DNA of 12,393 nt. Source: Sphaerochaeta sp. UBA5849 (GTDB lineage: Bacteria; Spirochaetota; Spirochaetia; Sphaerochaetales; Sphaerochaetaceae). The notes under the pieces are model-generated. The model was not told the origin of the DNA and ran no database searches. It saw only the letters and a program-made list of their open reading frames with translations. Made by a program: the position numbers and the translations under genes. Location of the stretch: assembly GCA_002432715.1 (NCBI GenBank), contig DJGJ01000031.1:58235-70627 (forward strand). The letters are read 5' to 3'. Shown one piece after another: positions 1 to 7,333 of this stretch (position 1 is the first letter of the stretch; the number at the start of each line of letters is the position of its first letter).

Positions 1-829
1 CCCCGTTGCCTGCCATAGCCGCCGGTCCGAAGAGGTTGATCGAGGATTGAAGAATGATATTTGCAAAGCTTGTCACCGAGTTCTGGATTCCCGATGGGAT
101 GCCCAGCCTGAGGATAGGGGCGAGAAACCCCTTATGGAAACGTATATGTTTCAAACGCACCTTGATGATATCACCGGTGGTAAAGAGCAGGCGGAAACTC
201 AGGATGGCGCTCACCGCCTGGGCTATGATGGTGGCATAGGCGGCTCCTGCGATTCCCATGCCCAGTACTGCAACAAACACCAGATCCAAGACGATGTTGA
301 TGACCGAGGAGACGATGAGAAAGTACAATGGATGACGGCTGTCCCCGACCGCTTGCAGGATTCCGCTGGCGGTATTGTAGAGAATGAGGGTGCCGATGCC
401 CAGAAAGTAGATGCGGATATAGAGTTCTGCATCGTTGAACACACTTGGCGGTGTCTGCATCCAGACCAGTATCGGAGGGGCGAAATAGTACCCGAGTACT
501 GTGAGCAGTACGCTGCCGGAAAGCCCGAGGGCTACGGTTGTGTGCACAGCCTCTTGTACGGCAGCCTTGTCGCCTTCGCCGAAGGATTTGGAGATGACCA
601 CACCTGCACCTACGAAGATGCCCTGGAATAGCCCGATCAGCAGCATGGTCAGCGACCCGATGGAGGAGATTGCGGCCAGCGACTCCTTGCCGATGAAATT
701 TCCCACTACCAGGGAGTCGGCGGTGTGGTAGAGTTGTTGGAAAAGATTGCCCAGGAAGATGGGAATCGCAAAGGAGAGCAGATTCCTTTGGATGGATCCG
801 GTGGTCATCAGTTTTGTGTGCGTTCCCAT
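1..829 (-). CDS. MATE family efflux transporter, N-terminal part (3' end outside window)
   Basis: Reading the minus strand from an ATG at 829 gives an open frame of 276 codons to the window edge, with no stop. It is very hydrophobic and begins with the MATE opening: a TTGSIQRNLLSFAIPIFLG segment, then QQLYHTADSLVVGNFIG, then GVVISKSFGEGD. Later GILQAVGDSRHPLYF and a GIAGAAYATIIAQ helix fit the end of the first six-helix bundle. MATE proteins are about 450 residues, so roughly 60% is present. The family exports drugs or metabolites across the inner membrane in exchange for Na+ or H+; the substrate cannot be read from sequence. An in-frame ATG at 808 is an alternative start, and neither start has a strong ribosome binding site. 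It is divergent from the EAL-domain gene. Confidence 0.9.
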   Translation of the reverse strand, partial: MGTHTKLMTTGSIQRNLLSFAIPIFLGNLFQQLYHTADSLVVGNFIGKESLAAISSIGSLTMLLIGLFQGIFVGAGVVISKSFGEGDKAAVQEAVHTTVALGLSGSVLLTVLGYYFAPPILVWMQTPPSVFNDAELYIRIYFLGIGTLILYNTASGILQAVGDSRHPLYFLIVSSVINIVLDLVFVAVLGMGIAGAAYATIIAQAVSAILSFRLLFTTGDIIKVRLKHIRFHKGFLAPILRLGIPSGIQNSVTSFANIILQSSINLFGPAAMAGNG

Positions 830-848
830 ATGTTGTAGTACTCTAGTC

Positions 849-989
849 CATCACAGCCGATCATGCAAGTTGCAATCAATTTTGCGAACGTGCCTTGAGG
901 CAAAAAGAGCTGTTTTTCTTGTCTCTGCAAGCCCCTTGGCGGTGGTCCAGCTCTTTTCACTCTGTGGTATCACCCTTCTGGCTGTGATG
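849..989. repeat. Nested perfect inverted repeats in the divergent intergenic region
   Basis: Between the divergent MATE and EAL genes, CATCACAGCC (849-858) is the exact reverse complement of 980-989. Nested inside it, AAAAGAGCTG (903-912) is the exact reverse complement of 948-957. A small hairpin, TGCC-TTGA-GGCA (891-902), sits directly beside the inner repeat, and CTTG/CAAG (919-932) could pair within its loop. In RNA this would be an outer closing stem with at least two inner stems. On the minus strand the inner stem ends in CAGCTCTTTTTG, a terminator-like U-rich edge upstream of the MATE gene. I recognise no known riboswitch or small RNA family. It could be a structured leader or a pair of protein-binding sites. 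Confidence 0.5.
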
Positions 990-1056
990 AGCAGTTGCGT
1001 TCGGACAGAATTTTCTCTCGTGGGACCAATCCTCATGTATACTGCATAGTAGGTGC

Positions 1057-1072
1057 AAGGAGAGCTGACTTG
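1057..1072 (+). promoter_or_regulatory. Ribosome binding site deciding the TTG start of the EAL gene
   Basis: AAGGAG at 1057-1062 is followed by a 7-base spacer and TTG at 1070-1072, in frame with the PAS-EAL protein. No comparable Shine-Dalgarno sequence precedes the upstream in-frame TTG at 995. The receiver-like fold begins directly after this codon (residues DTHILAVGTSREN), which also supports this start. Confidence 0.7.
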
Positions 1073-3496
1073 GATACACATATTTTAGCGGTCGGTACAT
1101 CCCGGGAAAATCGGGTGATTATGCAAGCGGCCTTGACATCGCATGAGCTCTCCTTCGCAGAGGATGGAAAACAGGCCTTGGAATGCATTGCCAAGCTCTC
1201 AGACCTCGTTCTGATACTCATCGATGCCACAGGCGACACCCTTGACGCCCTCTTGTTGCTTCACGCCATCGAACAGAATCCCCGCTACGCTGTTATGCTG
1301 ATCGCCCATAGCGGAGACAGTGATTCAATCCTGCACCCGCCGCTTACTGCTGCTGTTGTGTCCAAGCAGGTTGCGCAGGTTTTGCAAAAGGACCGCAGCA
1401 AGCTGCTCAACGAGCAGGCCTTCCTCTTCAACGCCATTTTCTGGCAGGCCCCGATGGGCATCACCATCTCCCATGGCATCGGTCCGATCGATGGTCCGAT
1501 CAACGAGGTGTTCAGGGTGAATCCCCGGTTCGAGGAGATCACCGGATGGACGAGCGAGGAGCTGAAAAGCCTCGGGTGGGCCGCAATCACCCATCCTGAT
1601 GACCTTGAGGCCGACCTTGAGCAGTTCAGGCGGCTGCAGGCAGGAGAGATACCGAGCTACTCCCTTCAAAAACGGTATATAAAACCGGATGGCTCCGCTG
1701 TGTGGGTTTCCATGGTGGTTGCTTCACTGCAAATCCAAAGCAATCACTCCTACAGCCATATCTGTCTGGTCCAGGACATCTCAGAGCGGAAGGAAGCGGA
1801 ACAGAGGCTTGCAGAAAGCGAGCGCAGCAAATCGATGCTGCTTTCCCATCTGCCCGGCCTTGCCTACCGGACCAAGTATGACCATGACTGGACGGTGCTC
1901 TATGTCTCCAATGGGTGCAAAGCCTTGACCGGGTATGAAAATGAGAGTCTCTTGCATAATCGTGATATCTGCTTCAATGACCTGATCGTACCTTCGTATC
2001 AACAGGGAATCAGAGCGGAGTGGGCGCGGGTGTTGCCGTTGCACCAGACGTTCACCTATGAGTATGAAATCATCAAGGCTGACGGGCAGCGGTGCTGGGT
2101 ATGGGAGACCGGACAGGGCCTGTATGGCCAAGATGATGAAGTATTGGAACTTGAGGGTATCATTCTCGATATTTCGGATCGAAAGAAAATCGAGCACGAG
2201 CTCATGTTCCTCAACGAGCATGATATATGGACCGGCCTGTACAACCGCCGATACCTTGAACAGTTGCTGTTTTCGGATGCCGATCTGCATCCGTCACTCA
2301 AGCGTGCCGTGCTTGCAGTCAACCTGAGTGCACTGCATACCTCAAGCATGACCTATGGTTTTCAATATACCCAGGAGATAATCAAGAAGGTCTCAAGCTC
2401 CTTGCTTGTGCTCTGCTCCGATCAGTGTCTTCTGTGCAAGACGCATGAGTATCGATTCTCTTTTTATGTGAAAGACTATCGTGATAAAGAGGATTTGATA
2501 GCCTTTTGCAAAAGGATATCATCACTTCTTGAGACCTTCCTGATCATTGAAGGCATCAATTGGGGCATCGGTATTGTCGAGATAGGCAAGGGGACGACCA
2601 AGGATGTGGAGCAGTTGTTGAGAAATGTCTTGGTTGCTTCTGAGAAGGCGTTGCAGCAATTGCATGACGATAGCTCCTACTGCTTTTTCGACAAGGCGAT
2701 GGAGGAAGAGCTCTACCGTGAGGAAGTGATAACTGCTGAACTCAGTCGGATTGCAGCCGGAGAGGGAAACGGCTCGTTGTTTCTCAACTATCAGCCGATT
2801 CTTGATCTCGGGACGAACAGGATTGTTGGTTTTGAGGCCCTTGCTCGTCTGCAGATACCTTCACTGGGCCTTATCCCGCCGCTTCAGTTCATCCCGATCA
2901 CCGAGAAAACCAAGCTTATCATCCCCTTGGGAGACTCCATCATTCTTCAAGCCCTGCGGTTTCTCAATACGGTGCAAAGCCTCGGGTATTCCGATATTTT
3001 CCTTTCCATCAACATCTCAGCCATACAGTTGCTGAAGCATGATTTTAATGCCAACCTGCTGAGAATGATCAAGGCGATGCAGGTCGATCCCCACTCCATC
3101 TGCCTCGAAATAACTGAATCGGTGTTTGCATCCAATTATCAGGATATCAACAGGGTGCTGGGGCAGCTGCAAAGTCTGGGAATCCAGATTGCAATTGATG
3201 ATTTTGGTACCGGCTACTCATCCCTCGCCCGCGAGCGGGAGCTTAACATCAACTGTTTGAAGATTGACAAGTCCTTCATCGACAAACTCATGACCCTCTC
3301 CGAAGAGCAGGCGATAACCGGTGACATCATAAGTATGGCCCACAAGCTCGGTCACTGTGTCGTAGCAGAAGGGATCGAGCATGAAAAGCAGCTTCAGTAC
3401 CTAAGAAAATTCAATTGTGATAAAATCCAAGGCTATTTGATCAGCAGGCCGGTGGATGATAAAGCTGCGCTGGCGTTGCTCAAAGCCCAAACCTGA
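1070..3496 (+). CDS. c-di-GMP phosphodiesterase: receiver-like, PAS, PAS, degenerate GGDEF, EAL
   Basis: An 808-residue cytoplasmic sensor-effector with no membrane segment. A TTG start at 1070 is chosen because AAGGAG lies 7 bases upstream (1057-1062); an in-frame TTG at 995 would only add an unrelated tail. Residues 1-110 resemble a receiver domain, keeping an aspartate (D52) and lysine (K99) but lacking the acidic pair after strand 1. PAS domains span about 118-245 and 258-375, each ending in a DIS(E/D)RK motif. A GGDEF-like domain (380-540) keeps EHDIWTGLYNRR, but the active-site loop reads HEYRFSFY, so cyclase activity is very unlikely. The EAL domain (555-808) has FEALARL, SINIS, LEITES, DDFGTGYSSL, KIDKSF, AEGIE and QGYL. 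All expected catalytic and metal ligands are present (E589, N648, E680, D710, D711, K731, E767, Q787), predicting active hydrolysis of c-di-GMP. TATACT at 1038-1043 is a possible -10 box without a convincing -35. Confidence 0.9.
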   Translation: MDTHILAVGTSRENRVIMQAALTSHELSFAEDGKQALECIAKLSDLVLILIDATGDTLDALLLLHAIEQNPRYAVMLIAHSGDSDSILHPPLTAAVVSKQVAQVLQKDRSKLLNEQAFLFNAIFWQAPMGITISHGIGPIDGPINEVFRVNPRFEEITGWTSEELKSLGWAAITHPDDLEADLEQFRRLQAGEIPSYSLQKRYIKPDGSAVWVSMVVASLQIQSNHSYSHICLVQDISERKEAEQRLAESERSKSMLLSHLPGLAYRTKYDHDWTVLYVSNGCKALTGYENESLLHNRDICFNDLIVPSYQQGIRAEWARVLPLHQTFTYEYEIIKADGQRCWVWETGQGLYGQDDEVLELEGIILDISDRKKIEHELMFLNEHDIWTGLYNRRYLEQLLFSDADLHPSLKRAVLAVNLSALHTSSMTYGFQYTQEIIKKVSSSLLVLCSDQCLLCKTHEYRFSFYVKDYRDKEDLIAFCKRISSLLETFLIIEGINWGIGIVEIGKGTTKDVEQLLRNVLVASEKALQQLHDDSSYCFFDKAMEEELYREEVITAELSRIAAGEGNGSLFLNYQPILDLGTNRIVGFEALARLQIPSLGLIPPLQFIPITEKTKLIIPLGDSIILQALRFLNTVQSLGYSDIFLSINISAIQLLKHDFNANLLRMIKAMQVDPHSICLEITESVFASNYQDINRVLGQLQSLGIQIAIDDFGTGYSSLARERELNINCLKIDKSFIDKLMTLSEEQAITGDIISMAHKLGHCVVAEGIEHEKQLQYLRKFNCDKIQGYLISRPVDDKAALALLKAQT

Positions 3497-3559
3497 AAGA
3501 TTCGATGCTATGAGATGATCAAAGCGGTAGACAGGGTTGCTATTTCTCCAAGCCCTTGG

Positions 3560-3582
3560 AAAAAAAATGCCTTTCTGGCATT
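3560..3582 (-). terminator. Rho-independent terminator of the amino-acid ABC operon
   Basis: On the minus strand AATGCC-AGAAA-GGCATT forms a perfect 6-bp stem with a 5-base loop, followed directly by a run of eight T. It lies about 60 bases after the ATPase stop codon, in the convergent gap before the EAL gene's end. The plus strand has no T run after the stem, so it should act only on the minus-strand operon. No clear terminator for the plus-strand EAL gene is seen in 3497-3641. Confidence 0.85.
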
Positions 3583-3641
3583 GGTCGGCTAACCAAACAA
3601 GAATTGATGTGAACGTGAATCGGTCATCCATCTTGGTCGGA

Positions 3642-4397
3642 TCAGCTGCCTTGACGGACTGCATCGCCGGTGAATCTGCTGAGAAACTCTTTCAGCTGGG
3701 GACTCTTGGGGTTGGAGAAGAGGTTCTTTGGTTCTCCCTCCTCTTCGATTTTCCCATCGAACATATAGACTACATGGTTGGAGACATCCCGTGCAAAAGC
3801 CATCTCATGCGTGACTACCAGCATGGTGGTTCCCTCCTTGGCCAAGGCCTTCATGACATCGAGGACCTCTCCGACCATCTCAGGGTCGAGGGCGGAGGTA
3901 GGTTCATCAAACAGCAGGATCTCAGGCTGCATCGCCAGGGCGCGGGCGATTGCAACCCGTTGCTTCTGCCCGCCGCTGAGCTGGTGCGGCTTGGCATTGA
4001 TGTGACTGGTCATGCCCACCTTGTCCAAGTAGAACAGTGCTGATTGATAGGCTTCCTCCTTCGACTTCTTCAAGACCTTGATTTGGCCGACCATGCAGTT
4101 GCTGAGTACCGTGTGATTGTTGAAGAGATTGAAGGATTGGAAGACCATCCCCACCTTGGCCCGGTACTTGGCCTCGTTCACATGGTCGCTGAGGATGTTC
4201 CGCCCGTGAAAGAGGATGTTGCCCGAAGTGGCGCTCTCCAGGAGGTTGATGCATCGAAGCAGGGTGGACTTGCCTGAGCCCGAGGCTCCGATGATTGAAG
4301 TAACATCCCCCGGCCGCACTTGGAAATTGATGTCCTTGAGAACCTCGTTCGCCCCGAAGTGTTTGGACAGGTGTTCTATTTTCAATATTTCAGGCAT
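3642..4397 (-). CDS. Polar amino-acid ABC transporter, ATP-binding protein (GlnQ/HisP type)
   Basis: A 251-residue ATPase of normal length for the polar amino-acid uptake class; it powers the inner-membrane permease encoded just upstream. All nucleotide-binding motifs are intact: Walker A GASGSGKST (37-45), Q-loop Q87 in VFQSFNLF, signature LSGGQ (140-144), Walker B ILLFDEP (160-166), D-loop SALD and switch histidine H197. The FNLFNNHTVLSN segment after the Q-loop is typical of GlnQ/HisP proteins. AGGAGG precedes the ATG. The ATG shares one base with the permease stop codon (TAATG), implying translational coupling. Last gene of its operon, followed by a terminator. The exact amino acid cannot be inferred. 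Confidence 0.95.
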   Translation of the reverse strand: MPEILKIEHLSKHFGANEVLKDINFQVRPGDVTSIIGASGSGKSTLLRCINLLESATSGNILFHGRNILSDHVNEAKYRAKVGMVFQSFNLFNNHTVLSNCMVGQIKVLKKSKEEAYQSALFYLDKVGMTSHINAKPHQLSGGQKQRVAIARALAMQPEILLFDEPTSALDPEMVGEVLDVMKALAKEGTTMLVVTHEMAFARDVSNHVVYMFDGKIEEEGEPKNLFSNPKSPQLKEFLSRFTGDAVRQGS

Positions 4398-5197
4398 TAT
4401 GTCCTCCTCTTGGGCTTGCGGGGGAAGTTCATCATGCCGCTGGTGTATGCAAGCGTATCGGTTGTGGCAAGATCGAAATTGGCAGGGCCGTCCATCCGGT
4501 TTTCCCAGGCGAGCAGGATTCGCGAGGAGACGAAGGTAAGTATGAAGTAGATGATGAGGATGACCGTGGCTGCCTCAAAGTAGGTATACAAGGCTCCTGG
4601 GATGCTCTTGAAGGTGAAAAAGAGCTCCACTGTTCCAATGATGGACAGTACACAGGTATCCTTGATGTTGATGATGAGGTTGTTGCCGATCTGGGGCATG
4701 ATATTTCTCAGTGCCTGGGGAAGAATCACGGACAACATCGTTTGGAAGTGATTCATGCCGATGGCTTTTGCTCCCTCCGTCTGTCCGATGTCGACCGACA
4801 AGATGCCGCCGCGCACCGTTTCGGCCATGTAGGCTCCGGTGTTTATGGAGACGATCAGGATTGCAGCCTCCCACATCCCGAGGTTGAGACTGAAGACTTG
4901 GCTGGCACCGTAATAGATGAACGCAGCCTGCAGCATCATGGGGGTACCGCGGAACAGTTCGACATAGGCTGTAAGGAGCACTTTTGCAAGTTTCAGGATG
5001 ATCCTGTAGGCCAGGTTGTCCTTCTTCTTCGGCTCCAAAGTCTGGACAATGCCGACGGCAAAGCCGATCAAGCAGCCAAGAGCGGTACAGACAATGGCGA
5101 TCACCATGGTGGTCGCGGCCCCTTTTGCAAGGGAGCCGCTGTACGTTTGGAGGATGTAGAGCATCCTCTGAAAGAAATTCATTTCAGATATAGACAT
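4397..5197 (-). CDS. Polar amino-acid ABC transporter, permease (HisM/GlnP type)
   Basis: A 266-residue integral membrane protein with the conserved permease features of amino-acid uptake systems: GAATTMVIAIVCTALGCLIG as first helix region, ELFRGTPMMLQ at about 80-90, NTGAYMAETVRGGI at 119-132, and the EAA loop EGAKAIGMNHFQTMLSVILP (141-160) that docks on the ATPase. About five membrane segments are visible. The C-terminal tail after the last helix (230-266) is somewhat long and polar. A GAAGGAAG ribosome binding site lies before the ATG, and the gap to the upstream binding-protein stop is 15 bases. As the only permease in the operon it should work as a homodimer. The gene is intact although its binding protein is broken. 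Confidence 0.93.
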   Translation of the reverse strand: MSISEMNFFQRMLYILQTYSGSLAKGAATTMVIAIVCTALGCLIGFAVGIVQTLEPKKKDNLAYRIILKLAKVLLTAYVELFRGTPMMLQAAFIYYGASQVFSLNLGMWEAAILIVSINTGAYMAETVRGGILSVDIGQTEGAKAIGMNHFQTMLSVILPQALRNIMPQIGNNLIINIKDTCVLSIIGTVELFFTFKSIPGALYTYFEAATVILIIYFILTFVSSRILLAWENRMDGPANFDLATTDTLAYTSGMMNFPRKPKRRT

Positions 5198-5212
5198 GCC
5201 ACTTCCTTCAGG

Positions 5213-6052
5213 TTAGTTGGACAATGGCTGGACTGCAATGGCACTCTCCATCATGGCGTTGAAGTCATCGACGGTGAGGGTGTCCAACACGCTGTTGATG
5301 GCCTTGGTCAGCTCAGGGTTCTTCTTGGAGACCGAGATGCCGATGTTGATCTCCTCCTCACTGACCTTGAAATCATCGTTTGAACCTGCAAAGTCGAGGA
5401 TTTTCATAGTCGGGTAGGCGATGATGGCAGCTTTTGCAGTGGGCATATCGGTACAGATGAAGTCGACACGCTTGCTGTTCAGCGCTACGAGCATGGCCGG
5501 TGCAGACTCCTGGGCGGGGAGAATCTTGGCATTGGGAACCTGTGGCAGGCAGGTGTCGTACCAGATGGTTCCGAGCTGACTGGTGCAGGAAGCTCCGGCA
5601 AGGTCGGTGATACCCTTTGCCGAGGCATACTTGCTGTCGCCGTTGGTCAGGCAGACAATCGAGGCGTAGTAGTACGGGGATGTGAAGTCAACCATCTGTT
5701 TTCGTTCCGAGGTGATGGATTGGCCTGCGATGACGCAATCGACGGTTCCTGACTGCACCGCAGGTACGAGGGAGTCCCAAGTCCAACTTGACAATCTCAA
5801 GCTTGTATCCCAGGCGTTCGGCGATCAGCTAGGCCATTATGCCATCATAGCCGTATGCGAACTCCTTCGAGCCGGAGATGGGCACGGCCTCGTTTGCATT
5901 GGTGGTCTGGGTCCAGTTGTACGGTGCATATCCGCACTCCATGGCGACTCTCAGGACCTTGGCGTCTGAAGAGGAGGCTTCCGACTTCCCTTGGGCGAAC
6001 AACAAGCGGTCAGGCAGAGCATTACGACCAGCACAGTGATGTTTTTTCTCAT
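5213..6052 (-). pseudogene. Polar amino-acid ABC transporter, periplasmic binding protein, broken by three lesions
   Basis: A family 3 solute-binding protein of about 278 residues, recognisable in pieces. It begins at ATG 6052 with a good GGAAG site and the signal peptide MRKNITVLVVMLCLTA. Near 6005 the frame changes as if one base were lost; reading resumes with LLFAQGKSEASSS and runs through VLRVAMECGYAPYNW to GYDGIMA. There TAG (5831-5829) interrupts, probably in place of CAG. Reading resumes as LIAERLGYKLEIVKLD, then one extra base (plus-strand A at 5779/5780) shifts the frame before WDSLVPAVQSG. The rest is normal to the stop at 5213, with VDCVIAGQSITSERKQMVDFTSPYYY, SQLGTIWYD and ISVSKKNPEL. 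As written no functional protein results. The alternatives are real decay or clustered sequencing errors. If intact it would deliver a polar amino acid to the permease and ATPase downstream. Confidence 0.88.
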
Positions 6053-6118
6053 TGGATTTCTTCCTTTCTCTCTGTAGTGCACAGAGCCCCACGAGCCTAT
6101 TTGAATGTTCATAAGCAT

Positions 6119-6156
6119 ATAACTATGTGTTAATTTGTTATATAAATAACTTTGTG
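6119..6156. repeat. AT-rich stretch with an 11-bp imperfect direct repeat upstream of the amino-acid operon
   Basis: ATAACTATGTG (6119-6129) and ATAACTTTGTG (6146-6156) differ at one base and are 27 bases apart, inside the most AT-rich part of the window. The stretch lies about 70-100 bases before the binding-protein start, where the promoter of the amino-acid operon is expected on the minus strand. The spacing is between 2.5 and 3 helical turns. I could not fix a convincing -35/-10 pair, so promoter placement here is inference. Confidence 0.35.
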
Positions 6157-6183
6157 CATAAGATTAGGGCGTTTGACACACCG

Positions 6184-6215
6184 ATACACCCCATCCGGTT
6201 ACCTAGGGGGTGTAT
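6184..6215. repeat. Inverted repeat between the LacI-family gene and the amino-acid operon
   Basis: ATACACCCC (6184-6192) pairs exactly with GGGGTGTAT (6207-6215) around a 14-base loop. It lies about 40 bases after the LacI-family stop codon. Neither strand has a T run after the stem, so it is not a standard intrinsic terminator. It may still end or protect the sugar-operon transcript, or be a protein-binding site for the amino-acid operon. Confidence 0.45.
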
Positions 6216-6255
6216 GAGAATGAAACTGCGCCCGTCGGGGGTGCTTGAAGCCGGT

Positions 6256-7275
6256 CTAGAGTTTTCGCACCGAATCGCGAATCTGCAGATAAATCGGCAG
6301 CGTGATTCTCGGCTGCTTTACCGCTTCTCCATGGATCAAGCGCATCAACATCTCGATTGCCAATCGCCCTTTTTCGCTTGAATCCTGATGGACGGTCGTC
6401 AGTCTTGGCGTGACCAGCCGTGAGAAAATATTGTCGTCAAAGCCGGTGATGGAGATATCCTGAGGAATCCGGACACCGCAATCTTGCAAGAAGGTAAGCG
6501 CCTCTGCGGCATAATAATCGGAGGAGAATACCAAGGCTGTGTACCCTGCCTTCTTGCTGGTGATCTCCAGATAGATTTTTTCCCGCTTCATGCGGTCGTA
6601 GGGCAGAGGCAGCTTCGCCGTATCAGGCAGCGTCAAACCCCGTTCGCTGAAAGCCTGCTTGCAACCGGCGAAGCGCTCCGAATCGCCTCCGGGAAAGATG
6701 GGGTTGCAGGGAAGGAAGAGCATGTTGGTATGCCCCATGGAGAGCAGATATTTGGTTACCTCATACCCTCCCTTCTTATCCTCCAAGCCAATGTTATAGT
6801 AGACATGATCATCATCATTGAAAAAACAGTCGATGTAGACCAAGGGAATATCGATGCTGGAGTTGATGATGCTGCAAATCTTGCCGGGAACCCAGACAAG
6901 AATCAAACCATCCATTTTCCATGACTTGGAAAGACGGACCACTTCATCCTCATCACTGGAGACGTACAGCATCATATAGTATCCTGCTACTCGGATATCC
7001 CGTTCCATAGCGCCCAGGATGGCCGATGAGAAGGGGTCCTCCAACACCGTCTCATTGTGCCGAGGTTCAGTGAACATGATGACCCCGATGATGCGGGAGT
7101 TGTTGTGCAGCAGCATCATGGCTCCCATGTTGGGAGCATACTTTTCCGAGTCAATAATCGCCTGCACTTTATGCAGGGTGGCAGCTGAGACCTTGTTGGT
7201 GCGGCCATGAATGACATTCGCAACGGTAGTAGCGCTCACGCCGGCCTTGCGGGAGATTTCCTTGATTGTAGCCAT
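6256..7275 (-). CDS. LacI family transcriptional regulator
   Basis: A 339-residue DNA-binding regulator of standard family length. Residues 2-49 form the LacI helix-turn-helix: TIKEISRKAGVSATTVANVI, then NKVSAATLHKVQAIIDSEKYAPN, leading into the hinge. Residues 60-339 form the periplasmic-binding-protein-like sensor domain: RIIGVIMF, DPFSSAILGAMERDI, MDGLILVW, DIPLVYIDC, DISITGFDDNIFSRLVTPRLTTV. The family represses or activates sugar genes and releases or binds DNA when a sugar binds. As last gene of the carbohydrate operon it most likely controls that operon through the palindrome at 11866-11887, and so itself. The ribosome binding site is poor (GGGCGGAT directly before ATG), which suits a low-abundance repressor. 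Target and ligand are inferred from position. Confidence 0.92.
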   Translation of the reverse strand: MATIKEISRKAGVSATTVANVIHGRTNKVSAATLHKVQAIIDSEKYAPNMGAMMLLHNNSRIIGVIMFTEPRHNETVLEDPFSSAILGAMERDIRVAGYYMMLYVSSDEDEVVRLSKSWKMDGLILVWVPGKICSIINSSIDIPLVYIDCFFNDDDHVYYNIGLEDKKGGYEVTKYLLSMGHTNMLFLPCNPIFPGGDSERFAGCKQAFSERGLTLPDTAKLPLPYDRMKREKIYLEITSKKAGYTALVFSSDYYAAEALTFLQDCGVRIPQDISITGFDDNIFSRLVTPRLTTVHQDSSEKGRLAIEMLMRLIHGEAVKQPRITLPIYLQIRDSVRKL

Positions 7276-7295
7276 ATCCGCCCATTCTACAAATT

Positions 7296-7325
7296 CAACG
7301 GATGGAAGTATACTCCCATCCGTTG
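7296..7325 (-). terminator. Strong hairpin between the GH4 and LacI-family genes
   Basis: CAACGGATGG (7296-7305) and CCATCCGTTG (7316-7325) are perfect 10-bp arms. The 10-base loop contains the palindrome AGTATACT, so the 30 bases are a near-perfect palindrome. On the minus strand the stem is followed only by AATTTGT, a weak T tract. Located 8 bases after the GH4 stop and 20 before the regulator's start, it may terminate part of the transcript, limiting regulator expression, or serve as an operator. The terminator label is tentative. Confidence 0.5.
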
Positions 7326-7333
7326 TTGGTTTT

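Noticed and set aside
47..631. A 194-codon open frame on the plus strand
   Set aside because: It is antisense to the MATE gene, and its acidic low-complexity composition is what reversing membrane-helix codons gives.
960..980. AGGGTGATACCAC on the minus strand, reminiscent of a T-box antiterminator
   Set aside because: The UGGN bases that pair with the tRNA end are not preserved, no specifier loop is recognisable, and the downstream gene is an efflux pump rather than an amino-acid gene.
849..989. A c-di-GMP riboswitch controlling the EAL gene
   Set aside because: None of the conserved GEMM core sequence is present, and the likely promoter for the EAL gene (TATACT at 1038) lies downstream of this element.
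4742..5383. A 213-codon open frame on the plus strand
   Set aside because: It is antisense across the permease and the binding-protein gene end, with no recognisable domain; the permease frame is strongly conserved.
6001..6052. A lipoprotein signal ending in LTAC for the amino-acid binding protein
   Set aside because: The cysteine appears at the point where the frame is disturbed, and the continuation in that frame does not match the mature protein. Depending on where the base was lost, the original may read LTALLFAQG with signal peptidase I cleavage, so the lipobox is not secure.
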